DNA of 64,000 nucleotides from contig NZ_JAFMPP010000020.1 of assembly GCF_017349315.1 (NCBI RefSeq), positions 1 through 64,000 of the forward strand, in the 5' to 3' direction. A program made the translations under genes and the position numbers. Below the pieces are notes generated by a model that did no database searches, was not told the DNA's origin, and was given only the letters and a program-made list of their open reading frames with translations. The first letter of the stretch is position 1, and the number at the start of each line of letters is the position of its first letter. Positions 1-9,198 of this stretch are shown one piece after another. The stretch is from Jiella flava (GTDB taxonomy: Bacteria > Pseudomonadota > Alphaproteobacteria > Rhizobiales > Rhizobiaceae).

Positions 1-126
1 TGCCCCGAACGATCCGAAGCCGCAAATCTGCTGAAACTGCTTTCCCCATGGCGCACCTCCAGCACCACAGAATCAGACTTCAGCAAAAAACGGAATCTCG
101 ATTCAGCGTTCCCGCCCGACGCTCTA

Positions 127-590
127 GCAGGGTGTTGAAGAAGTTACTCGTATTGGCGTTGCTGGCGTGATTCAATCCGTCCCCAAGAGCGAGGGACAGA
201 TGCGCGGAACGGGACAAGCGGACAGGAGAGCTGTTCTTTTATGTGGATCTGGAGAAGCGGGTGCGCCCGGATCATCCGCTGCGGCTGATCCGGGACGTCG
301 CCGATGCTGCGTTGTTGTCGCTGTCGAGCGACTTCGCCAAGCTCTACTCGGGCCTGGGGCGGCCATCGATCGCGCCGGAGATGCTGCGGGCGATGCTGCT
401 CCAGGCGTTCTCTTCCATCCGCTCGGAGCGGCAGATGATGGAGCGACTGGCGTTTGACCTTCTGTTCCGCTGGTTCGCCGGGCTCGGCATCGACAACCCG
501 GTGTGGGGCCACTCGACCTTCTCGAAGAACCGCGACCGGCTCCTGGATGGGGCGATCGAGGGCCGGCTCGTCGCGGTTATCAATGCGCTC
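127..590 (+). mobile_element. Left-end remnant of an IS5-type insertion sequence
   Basis: A GGTGTTGAAGAAGT stretch near position 131 looks like the left terminal repeat of IS5-type elements, which typically carry GGTGTTGAAAAA-like ends. It is followed by the first third of a transposase gene. Homology stops near 585 and no right end is visible before modC. The element is therefore a 5' fragment and cannot be autonomous. The subgroup assignment (IS5 or IS1182-like) is inferred from the protein only. Confidence 0.65.
200..583 (+). pseudogene. Truncated, frameshifted IS5-family transposase
   Basis: The reading frame from the GTG at 243 encodes an N-terminal transposase domain of the DUF772 type, with the motifs EKRVRPDHPLR, GRPSIAPEMLRAMLLQAF and WGHSTFSKNRDRLL. 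The expected N-terminus begins at the ATG at 200 (MRGT), but one extra G near 209-213 shifts that start out of frame with the body of the protein. The catalytic DDE domain is absent because similarity ends near residue 115. The gene carries two independent lesions and is dead. The sequence from 590 to 835 that follows is not recognisable. Confidence 0.75.
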
Positions 591-835
591 GGTCGGGTCT
601 ATCGCTACGGCAATGACGCTGCGGGACATGGTGTTGAGGATAAAGATCTCGGCGGTCGGCTGACCCGCTATCGGGGCGATCGAGACGATGCCCCTCGACG
701 AGACGGCGATCGCCTTTGCCGGTCGATGCGGACCGTTCGGCCGATGACGTTGGCAGACGCGCCGGGCTGGGCCAGGTCGCGTCAGGACGCACCGGAGGAG
801 GGGCTGCGGTCAGGGCTCACGATCAGAGGCCGCGA
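590..835. other. Unassigned sequence between IS fragment and modC
   Basis: I see no convincing gene here. Frames on both strands are short, and none gives a recognisable protein. It may be decayed sequence at the edge of the IS remnant. Confidence 0.4.
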
Positions 836-2011
836 TCAGGCGCCGGCCGGGGCGGTTGCCAGGGACACCGATTTGATCTGCGCGAGCAGGCGGTCGCCGA
901 CCTGCAGCGTCAGGCGGCCGGCCGAGCGGCGGGTGACTTTGGCGATGAAGGTCAGCTCGCTGGCGCCGTCAAGGGCAAGGAGGATGGCCAAATCGGCGCG
1001 GCCGGCCGGTTCGATCGCCAAAATCTCGACAGTGAGGGTGTTGAGGATCGTCGACAGGCCGGCGGCCTCGCGGGTCTGCCGGGTCAGGCTGACGTCGCTC
1101 GCCTCGATCCGTAGACGGCATTGCAGGCCGAGTTCGGTCGGGCCGCTGGCGTCGACATAGACCGGCTGGCCGCCGAGATCGAGCTCGGCAAGCCCGTCTG
1201 CACTCGAAAAGCCGACGACGCGGGCCGGCAGCACCGAGGCCGCATGAGGACGGCGGACGAAGCCGAGGCTGACATCGGTCAGCGCCGCGTTCAACGCGCG
1301 GCTGGCCTTCACCATGCCGGCTTCGACCACGGCGATATGGCTCGCCAGCCGCTCGATCTCGCCGATGTCGTGGCTGACATAGAGGATCGGCAGGTCGAAG
1401 GCACCGGCGAGGCGCTCAAGAAAGGGCAGGATGTCGTCCTTGGCCTGGCTGTCGAGGCCGGAGAGCGGCTCGTCCATCAGCAGCAGCCGGGGCCGCGACA
1501 GGATCGCCCGGCCGATGGCGACGCGCTGGCGCTCGCCGCCGGACAGATCGGCGACCGAGCGCCTCAGCATCCTGTCGAGGCCAAACAGATCGATCGCCTG
1601 CTGGCGCAGCGTGGCGTCGACGCCGCCGGCGCTGCGTTTGGCGCCGTAAAGAAGATTGCCCTCGACCGACAGATGGGCAAACAGGCTCGCCTCCTGAAAG
1701 ACGTAGCCGAGCGCCCGCCGGTGGGGCGGCACGAAGCACCCCCCATCCTGCCAGATCTCGCCGCCGGCGCTGACCCGGCCGTCAAGCCGCGTCAGCCCGG
1801 CGATGGCGCGCAAGATGGAGGTTTTGCCGGAGCCGGAGGGGCCGAAGAGGGCGGTGACACCCCGGGCCGGTGCGGTGAAGTCAGCGTCGATATGGAAGCC
1901 GCCGCGTTGGCCGGACAAGGCGACCGACAGGCCGGACGAGCCGGTGGTCCGAGGGGGCGGGCCCGGGGCCGATTGATCCGGCGATCGGGGGGCGCTCGGG
2001 ATAAATTTCAC
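836..2011 (-). CDS. modC: Molybdate ABC transporter ATP-binding protein ModC
   Basis: This is the 391-residue ATPase that powers molybdate import through ModB. It has a Walker A (GPSGSGKT), an ABC signature ([14 protein letters not shown]), a Walker B with catalytic Glu ([12 protein letters not shown]) and an H-loop (YVSHD). A C-terminal TOBE/Mop domain follows (roughly residues 300-385), which in this family binds molybdate. The GTG start at 2011 overlaps the modB stop as GTGA, showing translational coupling. The same frame runs open much further upstream, but that part lies within modB and has no ModC similarity. It is the last gene of modABC and is probably under the Mo-box upstream of modA. 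Confidence 0.95.
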   Translation of the reverse strand: MKFIPSAPRSPDQSAPGPPPRTTGSSGLSVALSGQRGGFHIDADFTAPARGVTALFGPSGSGKTSILRAIAGLTRLDGRVSAGGEIWQDGGCFVPPHRRALGYVFQEASLFAHLSVEGNLLYGAKRSAGGVDATLRQQAIDLFGLDRMLRRSVADLSGGERQRVAIGRAILSRPRLLLMDEPLSGLDSQAKDDILPFLERLAGAFDLPILYVSHDIGEIERLASHIAVVEAGMVKASRALNAALTDVSLGFVRRPHAASVLPARVVGFSSADGLAELDLGGQPVYVDASGPTELGLQCRLRIEASDVSLTRQTREAAGLSTILNTLTVEILAIEPAGRADLAILLALDGASELTFIAKVTRRSAGRLTLQVGDRLLAQIKSVSLATAPAGA

Positions 2012-2682
2012 GGGCGAACGTCGCCGAGCCGACGCCCGACCCGCGAGATGGACAGGATCACCAGGAAGGAGAAGGCCAGCATGCCGCCGGCCAGGATATG
2101 GGCTTCGGCAAAGCGCAGCTGTTCGACATAGTCGAAGATCGCGATCGAGACGACGCGGGTCTGGCCGGGGATGTTGCCGCCGATCATCAGCACCACGCCG
2201 AACTCGCCGACGGTATGGGCAAAGCCAAGCACGGCGCCGGTCAGAAAGCCGGAGCGGGCGAGCGGAATGGCGACGGTAAAGAAGCGGTCGAGGGGCGAGG
2301 CCCGTAGTGTCGCGGCGACTTCCAGGGGCCGCGGGCCGACCGCCTCGAAAGCGTTGCGGATCGGCTGGACGACGAAGGGCAGCGAATAGACGACCGAGCC
2401 GACCACAAGCCCTAAAAAGGAGAAGGCAAGCGAGCGCAGGCCGACAAGGCCGCCGAGACCGCTCGGCCCGAGCGCAATCAGAAGATAAAAGCCGAGCACG
2501 GTCGGCGGCAGCACGAGCGGGAGGGCGACGAGCGTTCCGACGACGTCGGACAGGAAGGAGCGTGAGCGCGACAGCCACCACGCCAGCGGGGTTCCGATCA
2601 GAACGAGAATAACGGTCGTCACGCTCGCAAGTTCGAGCGTCAGGACCAGCGCCGAGAGGATGTCGCCCTCATCGATCGTCAT
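2008..2682 (-). CDS. modB: Molybdate ABC transporter permease ModB
   Basis: A 224-residue inner-membrane permease with about five or six hydrophobic segments. The cytoplasmic coupling loop typical of binding-protein-dependent permeases is visible ([22 protein letters not shown]), as is [15 protein letters not shown], characteristic of ModB and CysT/W. Length matches ModB (about 225 residues). Its ATG overlaps the modA stop (ATGA) and its own stop overlaps the modC GTG, so the three genes are one coupled transcription unit. Confidence 0.95.
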   Translation of the reverse strand: MTIDEGDILSALVLTLELASVTTVILVLIGTPLAWWLSRSRSFLSDVVGTLVALPLVLPPTVLGFYLLIALGPSGLGGLVGLRSLAFSFLGLVVGSVVYSLPFVVQPIRNAFEAVGPRPLEVAATLRASPLDRFFTVAIPLARSGFLTGAVLGFAHTVGEFGVVLMIGGNIPGQTRVVSIAIFDYVEQLRFAEAHILAGGMLAFSFLVILSISRVGRRLGDVRP

Positions 2683-3440
2683 CCGCTGGCGGCTCCATCG
2701 GCGGGGCGGTAGCCGTAGCTTTTGATGATCTTGGCGGCTTCCGGCCCCTTCAGGAAGTCGATGAAGGCCTTGGCCGCCGGATTGGTCTTGCCGGTGTTGA
2801 GCAGCACCGCATCCTGCCGGATCGGTGTGTGGTCCTTGGCTGGCACGATCCAGCGCGATCCGCCTTTTGTCTTGATCACCTGAGACAGTGCGACGAAGCC
2901 GAGATCAGCATTGCCGCTGGCGACGAACTGATAGGCTTGGGCGATGTTGTTGCCCTTGACGATCTTATCGGACAGCGTGCCGGAGATGCCGAGTTTCGAT
3001 ATCGTCTCGATCGCCGCTTTGCCGTAGGGGGCCGTATCGGGATTGGCGATGGCAAGCTTGGAAAAGCGGCCAGCCTTCAGGACTTCAGGTCCGGTGACCA
3101 GGCCGGGCTTCAAGCTGTAAAGCACCAGCGCCCCGACCGCATAGGTGAATTCGCTGTCCTTGACGGCAAAGCCCTTCTCGACCGCCCGCTTGGGCCGCGC
3201 CTGATCGGCGGCGAGAAACACCTCATAGGGCGCGCCTTGGCTAACCTGGGTGTAGAGCGAACCGGTCGAGCCGAAGCTTAGCGTGACGGTGTCGCCGGTC
3301 TTTTTCTCGAAGGCGGCGGCGATCTTCTTCGCCGGCTCGGTGAAGTTCGCAGCGACGGCGACGACCGTCGAAGCCGCAGAGGCGGGGTCGGCGAAAACCA
3401 GCATCAGCGCCGCAGCGGCGAGGGAAATGAAGCGCGACAT
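2679..3440 (-). CDS. modA: Periplasmic molybdate-binding protein ModA
   Basis: A 253-residue periplasmic solute-binding protein that captures molybdate for ModBC. A Sec signal peptide covers about residues 1-22 (hydrophobic core [11 protein letters not shown], ending ASA). The mature protein shows family motifs: [20 protein letters not shown], the [10 protein letters not shown] oxyanion-binding segment, [10 protein letters not shown], and [11 protein letters not shown] toward the middle. A strong GGAGG ribosome-binding site lies at 3444-3448, immediately preceded by a perfect 24-base palindrome. It is the first gene of modABC. Confidence 0.95.
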   Translation of the reverse strand: MSRFISLAAAALMLVFADPASAASTVVAVAANFTEPAKKIAAAFEKKTGDTVTLSFGSTGSLYTQVSQGAPYEVFLAADQARPKRAVEKGFAVKDSEFTYAVGALVLYSLKPGLVTGPEVLKAGRFSKLAIANPDTAPYGKAAIETISKLGISGTLSDKIVKGNNIAQAYQFVASGNADLGFVALSQVIKTKGGSRWIVPAKDHTPIRQDAVLLNTGKTNPAAKAFIDFLKGPEAAKIIKSYGYRPADGAASG

Positions 3441-3448
3441 AGATCCTC

Positions 3449-3472
3449 CGATATGTTTTGCAGGACATATCG
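3449..3472. promoter_or_regulatory. Putative ModE operator (Mo-box)
   Basis: A perfect inverted repeat with arms CGATATGT (3449-3456) and ACATATCG (3465-3472) around an 8-base spacer. This 8-8-8 layout matches the E. coli ModE operator (CGTTATAT-N8-ACATAACG), with a similar AT-rich core. It sits in the 60-base gap between modE and modA and directly touches the modA Shine-Dalgarno. Binding of Mo-ModE here would be expected to repress modABC when molybdate is plentiful. Assignment is by pattern and context. Confidence 0.75.
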
Positions 3473-3500
3473 TTCAACAGAAAACGACGACCCTGTCACG

Positions 3501-3890
3501 CTAATTTTCATCGCCGCCGCCCTCTTTGCGGCTCGTGGGGTCGCAAAGAAGGCGGCGGAGCGCCTCGACATGGGCGCGCACCGCCGCCTCGGCCAGGCTC
3601 TCGCTCGCCCGGTAAGCGGTCAGAACCGTGCGGCCGGTCTCGGTGAGTTTCGCCCCGCCGCCGCTGGAGCCGCCACGCGCCGCGCTGACCAGCGGTTCGC
3701 GAAAGGCTCGGTTCATCTCGTCGACGAGCAGCCAGGCGCGCTTGTAGCTCATCTTCATCCGCCGTCCTGCCGCGGCAAGCGACCCGGTCTCCTCGATCGC
3801 AGCCAGCAGCCTTGCCTTGCCCGGGCCGATGCTCAGCCGGTCGTCGAGGCGCAATCTGAGATGCGCAATGGCCGCCTGCTCGCTCGTCAC
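3501..3890 (-). CDS. modE: ModE-type molybdate-responsive HTH regulator (no Mop domain)
   Basis: A 129-residue protein equivalent to the N-terminal winged-helix domain of ModE. The helix-turn-helix region is IEETGSLAAAGRRMKMSYKRAW, with downstream GGSSGGGAKLTETGR, both hallmark ModE/LysR-HTH segments. There is no C-terminal molybdate-binding Mop pair, so metal sensing must be indirect or use another protein. The GTG start at 3890 overlaps the ribokinase stop as GTGA, suggesting co-transcription with that gene. It lies directly upstream of the palindrome and modABC on the same strand, which supports a role in their control. Confidence 0.85.
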   Translation of the reverse strand: MTSEQAAIAHLRLRLDDRLSIGPGKARLLAAIEETGSLAAAGRRMKMSYKRAWLLVDEMNRAFREPLVSAARGGSSGGGAKLTETGRTVLTAYRASESLAEAAVRAHVEALRRLLCDPTSRKEGGGDEN

Positions 3891-4864
3891 GGGCGCCGCC
3901 GGGCCAGGGCAGCGTCGATCTCGGCGGCCCGCGGCATCGCCGTTTGGGCGCCGAGCTTCTGGCAGGCCAGCGAGGCGGCGGCGACAGCCCGGCGGGCGGC
4001 CTCGAGAACGCTGTCCCCTGCGGCAAAGGCGCTGGCAAAGACCCCGACGAAGGTGTCGCCGGCGCCGGTGGTGTCGACCACGTCGACGGTGAGGGCGGCG
4101 AGCCGCGTCACCGGGCCGGCGGCGCCAGCGGCGTCGGCGACCAGCACGCCATCGCCGCCGCAAGTGGCAATCACGGTGATGGCGGACCGGGCGGCGAGCG
4201 CCGCTGCCATGGTCTCGGGCGCGTCTTGGCCGACTTGGCCGACTTGGGTGAGGCGGGCGGCGGCGGCGAGCTCGGTCTCGTTGACGACGAGGACGTCGCT
4301 GGTGGCGAGAAGGGCGGCGAGATCCTCAGTGCGGAGATCGGCGGGGACTGGCGCGAGATTGACGACGACGCGCCCGCCCGCCGCCTTGGCGCGCCGGGCG
4401 GCGGCAAGACTTTCGGCCAGCGGAATTTCCATCTGCAGGACGAGGACGGTCTCGGCGTGCCAGCTGCTTGCATCGATCGCCGCGGCCCGGGCATCGCTAT
4501 TTGCGCCGCTGGCGACGGTGATGGCGTTTTCGCCCCTGGCGTCGATGGTGATGAAGGCGCAGCCCGTTCGCTCGCCGCCGAGGCGAAGATGCGTCGTATC
4601 GATCCTTTCGGCTTCGAGTGCGCCTCTGGCGGCGCGGCCGAGATCGTCATCGCCGACCGCGCCGGCAAAGGCGACCTTGCCCCGGCCGCCGGAGCGCGCC
4701 GCGGCGACGGCCTGATTGGCGCCCTTGCCGCCGAAAAGCTGCTCGTAGCGGGCCGACAGCACCGTTTCGCCCGGCCGCGGGATCGCTGCGACCCGGCAGA
4801 CGAGATCGATGTTGACCGATCCGAACACGAAGACGGTGGGGCCGGAGAGGGCAGAATTCGACAT
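3887..4864 (-). CDS. rbsK: Ribokinase (PfkB-family sugar kinase)
   Basis: A 325-residue PfkB-family kinase predicted to phosphorylate ribose (D-ribose to ribose 5-phosphate) in the cytoplasm. The first PfkB signature region (GGKGANQAVAAA) and the C-terminal anion hole and catalytic base (DTTGAGDTFVGVF, Asp of the second D) are intact. The ATG at 4864 gives an N-terminus (VFVFGSVNIDLV) that fits the family. A longer frame extends upstream but has no similarity. There is no ribose transporter next door, so the substrate is inferred from family. A small duplication (VGQVGQ) comes from a 9-base tandem repeat near 4226-4250. The stop overlaps the modE start. Confidence 0.88.
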   Translation of the reverse strand: MSNSALSGPTVFVFGSVNIDLVCRVAAIPRPGETVLSARYEQLFGGKGANQAVAAARSGGRGKVAFAGAVGDDDLGRAARGALEAERIDTTHLRLGGERTGCAFITIDARGENAITVASGANSDARAAAIDASSWHAETVLVLQMEIPLAESLAAARRAKAAGGRVVVNLAPVPADLRTEDLAALLATSDVLVVNETELAAAARLTQVGQVGQDAPETMAAALAARSAITVIATCGGDGVLVADAAGAAGPVTRLAALTVDVVDTTGAGDTFVGVFASAFAAGDSVLEAARRAVAAASLACQKLGAQTAMPRAAEIDAALARRRP

Positions 4865-5561
4865 GGCGCGGCGAGCGTCCTTCCTCAAGTCGTGTGATTC
4901 TATCCTTGTCGCGCATTCTCGGGATCTGCTCAAGCGCTGCCGCGCAAGCCTCGCGCATGGCGTAACGTATTCTATGGGGGGCGTAAATTTGTTGGTCAAA
5001 GCTTGAATGAAGACTTGGATATGCTTCAATTTCCAGCGGTGAATCATTAAGAAAAGCGCGTGAAGATTGTAAAATAAGCTAAAATTATCGAGATCCGGCG
5101 GAGATTTTCGTCGTGCAGGGATCGCACGTCACTTCGCCGATAAAGAATTGATTAGGAGCTTCAGGCTATTTTCCAACGTAACGCTGGCGTAGAGGCCGAC
5201 AAGGCACCGAGATCGGTTCATGCATCGACGGAAGATGACGACATTCTCGAAGTGGGTAGTGCCGTTGGGGATTTCTCCCCTGACGCTGCGGGGGATGGAT
5301 TGGCTCATGCGGTCTGCCGTCGCCGATCATGGCACCGATCGTACCGGCAGCGTTGGGCGAGGGAGAGATAAGGCCGAGGGGGCCGCCATGCCTCCCACTC
5401 GCCGCAGCATGCCGCCCGTAGCCGGACGGTCCATTGCAATGCCGCCGCCCTCAACGGGGGGGAGCGGACGACTGGATTGTCAGGACGCGAACAGCGATTT
5501 CGGCCGGTCCGACCCCGGCGATCCACAACGACGTTTTCATTGAAGGCAGGGAGAGGTCCTG
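4865..5561. other. Long AT-richer intergenic region upstream of che operon
   Basis: About 700 bases separate ribokinase (minus) from the che operon (plus), so this gap must hold two divergent promoters. The stretch 4970-5175 is clearly AT-richer than its surroundings. A 107-codon frame at 5220-5543 has no recognisable domain and atypical composition, so I do not call it. No spacing-correct sigma-70 or flagellar promoter was convincing by eye. Confidence 0.4.
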
Positions 5562-5876
5562 ATGCCCCGAAAGTCAAATAAGGCCACTTCGGTTGAGGGG
5601 ACGATCTTCGCCCTGCCGCAGGTGCTGGATCTCAAAGCAGCGACGCCGCTAACGGAAAAGCTGATGGCGTTGAGGGGGCAGGACTTGGTCATCGACGCCT
5701 CGAAGGTCGAGCGACTCGGTACGCAGTGCGTGCAAATCCTGATCTCGGCTGCCGCGACCTGGAAGGACGAAATGGCGGCCTTCACCATCGCCGAACCGTC
5801 CGATGCATTCACCTCCGGTCTCCAAGTTCTGGGCCTGACGCCGCAGGCCATTATCGAAAAGGAAGTTGCGCAATGA
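5562..5876 (+). CDS. Single-domain STAS protein of the che operon (CheS-like)
   Basis: A 104-residue STAS-domain protein (SpoIIAA/anti-anti-sigma fold). Visible elements are FALPQVLDLKAATPL, DLVIDASKVERLGTQCVQIL (the strand-loop-helix that in SpoIIAA carries the phosphorylatable Ser, here Gly-Thr) and FTIAEPSDAFTSGLQVLGL. A strong GGGAGAGG ribosome site precedes the ATG. It is the first gene of the chemotaxis operon and its stop overlaps the cheY1 start. In Sinorhizobium meliloti the gene at this position, cheS, encodes a small protein that binds CheA and speeds dephosphorylation of CheY1. That role is inferred here from position and fold. Confidence 0.8.
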   Translation: MPRKSNKATSVEGTIFALPQVLDLKAATPLTEKLMALRGQDLVIDASKVERLGTQCVQILISAAATWKDEMAAFTIAEPSDAFTSGLQVLGLTPQAIIEKEVAQ

Positions 5877-6244
5877 GCCGCACGATTCTTACCATCGACG
5901 ATTCGCGCACCATGCGCGAGATGTTGAAAGTCACGCTGGCCTCGTCCGGCTTCACCGTCGTCCAGGCGGAAGATGGCCAGCATGGCATCGAGGTGCTCGC
6001 CAGCATGGCCAGCGAGCCGGATGTCATCATCACCGACATCAACATGCCGCGCAAAGACGGTTTCCAGTTCATCGAGGAAGTGCGTGCCGACAGCAGCCGC
6101 CGCGCCATTCCGATCCTGGTGCTGACCACCGAGAGCGACGCCGAGAAGAAGCAGCGCGCCCGTCTGGCCGGCGCGACCGGCTGGATCGTCAAGCCGTTCG
6201 ATCCGACCAAACTCGTCGACGCGATCAACCGCGTCGCCGCCTAA
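5873..6244 (+). CDS. cheY1: Chemotaxis response regulator CheY1
   Basis: A 123-residue single-domain receiver. The acidic pocket is Asp9-Asp10, the phosphoacceptor is Asp55 (IITDINMP), the switch Thr is in VLTTES, and the conserved Lys lies in VKPFDP. There is no output domain. The ATG at 5873 overlaps the upstream stop (ATGA). In two-CheY alphaproteobacteria the copy next to cheA acts mainly as a phosphate sink, while CheY2 acts on the motor. This gene has the sink position. Confidence 0.93.
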   Translation: MSRTILTIDDSRTMREMLKVTLASSGFTVVQAEDGQHGIEVLASMASEPDVIITDINMPRKDGFQFIEEVRADSSRRAIPILVLTTESDAEKKQRARLAGATGWIVKPFDPTKLVDAINRVAA

Positions 6245-6324
6245 GGCGCGACTGCGGGCAGCGCGTAGGGGACCAGGCAAAACCGGCGTCGTACTGCCGG
6301 CGCGAAGGTTGAAAGAGACAGATC

Positions 6325-8619
6325 ATGGACGCAATGGCCGAAATCCGGCAAACCTTCTTCGAGGAGTGTGCCGAACAGCTCGCCGACCTCGAAGCGGGCC
6401 TTCTGGCGATCGAGAATGGCGAAGCGGACTCCGACACCGTCAATGCCGTCTTCCGCGCCGTGCATTCGATCAAGGGCGGCGCCGGCGCGTTCTGCCTTGA
6501 TGATCTCGTCCATTTCGCCCACGTCTTCGAGACCACCCTCGACGAGATGCGCTCCGGCCGGCTCGACTCGTCGGAAAAGGTCATCAAGATCATGCTGCGC
6601 TCGGCCGACGCCTTGGCCGACCTCGTCACCGTCGCCCGCGACGGCGGCACGGCGGACGCGGCGCGCAATGCCAGCCTGATCGACGAATTGAAGGGCCTCG
6701 TCGCCCTTGCCAAGGGCGAGGAGCCGCCGGCTCCGACGGCCGCTGGCGGCGGCACGAGCGAGGCCAGCGACGGGCCGGTCTATGACGACGGCATGGGCGA
6801 TCTCGATTTCACCCCGGTCGCGGTCGACCTCAGCGAGCTAATGGGCGATGGCGGCGACAACACCTTCCGCATCGTCTTCAAGCCGATGCCGCGCATGTAT
6901 GCCAAGGCCAACGAGGCCACTCGCGTGCTGCGCGATCTCTACGCCCTCGGCGAGGCCAAGGTGATCTGCAACACCGCCGAGGTTCCGCTGATGCAGAACC
7001 TCGATCCGGAAGGCGCCTATCTCACCTTTACCATCGAGCTATCGACGGCCGAGCCAGAGGAGAAGGTCCGCGAGGTTTTCGAATTTGTCGAATTCGACTG
7101 CGAGCTTTCGATCGAGGCGATTGAGAGCGAGGAGGATGACGATTTCGGCGCCGACGATCCGGACATTGCCGACATCTTGAACCGGATCAAGGCGACCTCC
7201 GACGACGAAGAGGAATCCGCGGCTGACGAGCCTGCCGTCGCGGCCGAAGAGGATGAGCCCGAACCCGCACCGAAGGCGGCGGCACCGGCGCCGAAGGCGG
7301 CCGCTCCCGAGCCGGTTAAGCCGGAGCCCGCCAAGCCGGCGGCCGCGAGCGCACCGGCGAAGGGGGAGGCGGGCGGCGACGCCAAGGGCGCGACGGCCGG
7401 CGCCGGCGCCGCTCAGACGATCCGCGTCGATCTCGAACGCGTCGACCGCCTGATCGACCTCGTCGGCGAGTTGGTGATCCACCAGGTGATGCTGTCCCAG
7501 CGCGCCTATCAGGCGGGCCTGGCTCGGGCCTCGGACGTCGCCGTCGGTTTCGACGAACTGGAGCAGCTGACCCGCGAGATCCAGGACAGCGTCATGGCGA
7601 TCCGTGCGCAGCCGGTGAAGTCGGTGTTCCAGCGTCTGCCTCGCTTGGTGCGCGAAGTCGCGGACATTTCCGGCAAGCAGGTCAAGCTGGTCACCGAGGG
7701 TGAATGGACCGAAGTCGACAAGACGGTCATCGAACGTCTGGCCGACCCGCTCACCCACATGATCCGCAACGCCATCGATCACGGCCTCGAAAAGCCGGAA
7801 GACCGGATCGCCGCCGGCAAGCCGGAAGAGGGCACAGTGCGCGTCGCGGCGATGCATCGGTCTGGCCGCATCGTTATCGAAATCTCGGACGATGGCGGCG
7901 GTATCAACCGCAGGCGTGTCAAGGAAATCGCCGCCAACAAGGGGCTTATTCCGGCGGACGCCAACCTGTCCGACGAAGAGATCGACAACCTGATCTTCCT
8001 GCCCGGCTTCTCCACGGCGGACAAGATCTCGTCGCTCTCGGGGCGCGGCGTCGGCATGGACGTCGTCAAGCGTTCGATCCAGGCGCTCGGCGGTCGCGTT
8101 TCGATCGCGTCGAAGCCCGGCAAAGGCTCGACATTCACCATGAGCCTGCCGCTGACCCTTGCGGTTCTCGACGGGATGATCGTCTCGGTCGGCGAACAGA
8201 CGATCGTCGTGCCGCTGACGGCGATTATCGAGACGCTGCAGCCGAAGGCCAGTGAGGTGAAGAGCTTCGGCGGCGATGCCAGACTGGTGCAGGTGCGCGA
8301 CACGTTCCTGCCGCTGGTCGATGTCGCTCGCGAACTCGGCTACGCCTATGAGCCGGCCAGCGCCACCGGTGGTGTTGCCATTCTGGTCGAAGCCGAGAAC
8401 GGTGCTCGCTCGGCGCTCCTCGTCGACGCGATCCAGGGGCAGCGCCAGGTGGTCATCAAGAGTCTTGAGGCCAATTACGGCCGGGTGCCCGGGATCGCCG
8501 CCGCGACGATCCTCGGTGACGGTCGCGTCGCTCTCATTCTCGACGTCGACGCCGTTGTGGCAACGTCTCGGGTCGAGGGCAACTTCTTCAACGGCAGCAT
8601 GAAGCACGCAGCGGAGTGA
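6325..8619 (+). CDS. cheA: Chemotaxis histidine kinase CheA
   Basis: A 764-residue cytoplasmic kinase that couples chemoreceptors to CheY and CheB. Domains in order: P1 Hpt (residues 1-105, phospho-His47 in [12 protein letters not shown]), a CheY-binding-like P2 (about 160-265), a long Ala/Pro/Glu linker (about 285-365), P3 dimerisation ([20 protein letters not shown]), P4 ATPase (N box [13 protein letters not shown] boxes ISDDGGGI and [10 protein letters not shown]) and C-terminal P5 CheW-like domain. An in-frame ATG three codons in (6334) is an alternative start. The stop overlaps the cheW GTG. Confidence 0.97.
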   Translation: MDAMAEIRQTFFEECAEQLADLEAGLLAIENGEADSDTVNAVFRAVHSIKGGAGAFCLDDLVHFAHVFETTLDEMRSGRLDSSEKVIKIMLRSADALADLVTVARDGGTADAARNASLIDELKGLVALAKGEEPPAPTAAGGGTSEASDGPVYDDGMGDLDFTPVAVDLSELMGDGGDNTFRIVFKPMPRMYAKANEATRVLRDLYALGEAKVICNTAEVPLMQNLDPEGAYLTFTIELSTAEPEEKVREVFEFVEFDCELSIEAIESEEDDDFGADDPDIADILNRIKATSDDEEESAADEPAVAAEEDEPEPAPKAAAPAPKAAAPEPVKPEPAKPAAASAPAKGEAGGDAKGATAGAGAAQTIRVDLERVDRLIDLVGELVIHQVMLSQRAYQAGLARASDVAVGFDELEQLTREIQDSVMAIRAQPVKSVFQRLPRLVREVADISGKQVKLVTEGEWTEVDKTVIERLADPLTHMIRNAIDHGLEKPEDRIAAGKPEEGTVRVAAMHRSGRIVIEISDDGGGINRRRVKEIAANKGLIPADANLSDEEIDNLIFLPGFSTADKISSLSGRGVGMDVVKRSIQALGGRVSIASKPGKGSTFTMSLPLTLAVLDGMIVSVGEQTIVVPLTAIIETLQPKASEVKSFGGDARLVQVRDTFLPLVDVARELGYAYEPASATGGVAILVEAENGARSALLVDAIQGQRQVVIKSLEANYGRVPGIAAATILGDGRVALILDVDAVVATSRVEGNFFNGSMKHAAE

Positions 8620-9107
8620 GCAGAATGACGACGCTTTCGCTACCCCAGAACGACAACCACACCGAACACGGTTCAGCGCGTGAACTCATCGCGTTCTGCA
8701 TCGGCGAGCAGGAGTTCTGCGTCGACATCATGTCGGTGCGCGAAATCCGGGGCTGGACGCAGGCGACGCCATTGCCGCATGCGCCCTCCTATGTGAATGG
8801 TGTCATCAACCTGCGCGGTGCGGTCCTGCCGATCGTCGATCTGGCGGCCCGCCTCGGCTTCCCCCGAACGGTGCCGACCGCGCGTAGCGTCATCATCGTC
8901 GTCCGCGTGGAGCAGCAGCTGTTCGGTCTGCTCGTCGATGCGGTGTCCGATATCCTGACAATCACCGACGAGATCCTACAGCCGACGCCGGATCTGGCCT
9001 CCGACCTCGCCAAGACTTTCGTTCGTGGGGTCATGGCGATCGAGGGGCGGATGATCTCATTGATCGCGACGGACAATGTGCTGCCGCAATTTCAGGCGGT
9101 GGCCTGA
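8616..9107 (+). CDS. cheW: Chemotaxis coupling protein CheW
   Basis: A 163-residue scaffold protein linking CheA to methyl-accepting receptors. The CheW fold is visible from [25 protein letters not shown], through [17 protein letters not shown] (the receptor-contact segment), to [13 protein letters not shown]. The GTG at 8616 overlaps the cheA stop (GTGA). An in-frame ATG at 8625 is an alternative start and would lose only three residues. Confidence 0.95.
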   Translation: MSRMTTLSLPQNDNHTEHGSARELIAFCIGEQEFCVDIMSVREIRGWTQATPLPHAPSYVNGVINLRGAVLPIVDLAARLGFPRTVPTARSVIIVVRVEQQLFGLLVDAVSDILTITDEILQPTPDLASDLAKTFVRGVMAIEGRMISLIATDNVLPQFQAVA

Positions 9108-9198
9108 TTTCGACATGCGTGGGCGGCGAGGTCGATCACATGGCGCCCTATGACTTCATCGCCGGCAAAGGTCGGCTGCGACCGAGGAGTATCAGGCG

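Noticed and set aside
2012..2581. N-terminal extension of the ModC frame
   Set aside because: It lies within modB and has no ATPase similarity. The GTGA overlap at 2008-2011 marks the real start.
5220..5543. A 107-codon plus-strand frame before the che operon
   Set aside because: Composition does not resemble neighbouring proteins. No domain and no convincing ribosome site.
7039..8607. A 522-codon open frame opposite cheA
   Set aside because: It is the mirror of a GC-rich coding region, with His/Asp/Arg-rich composition and no domain.
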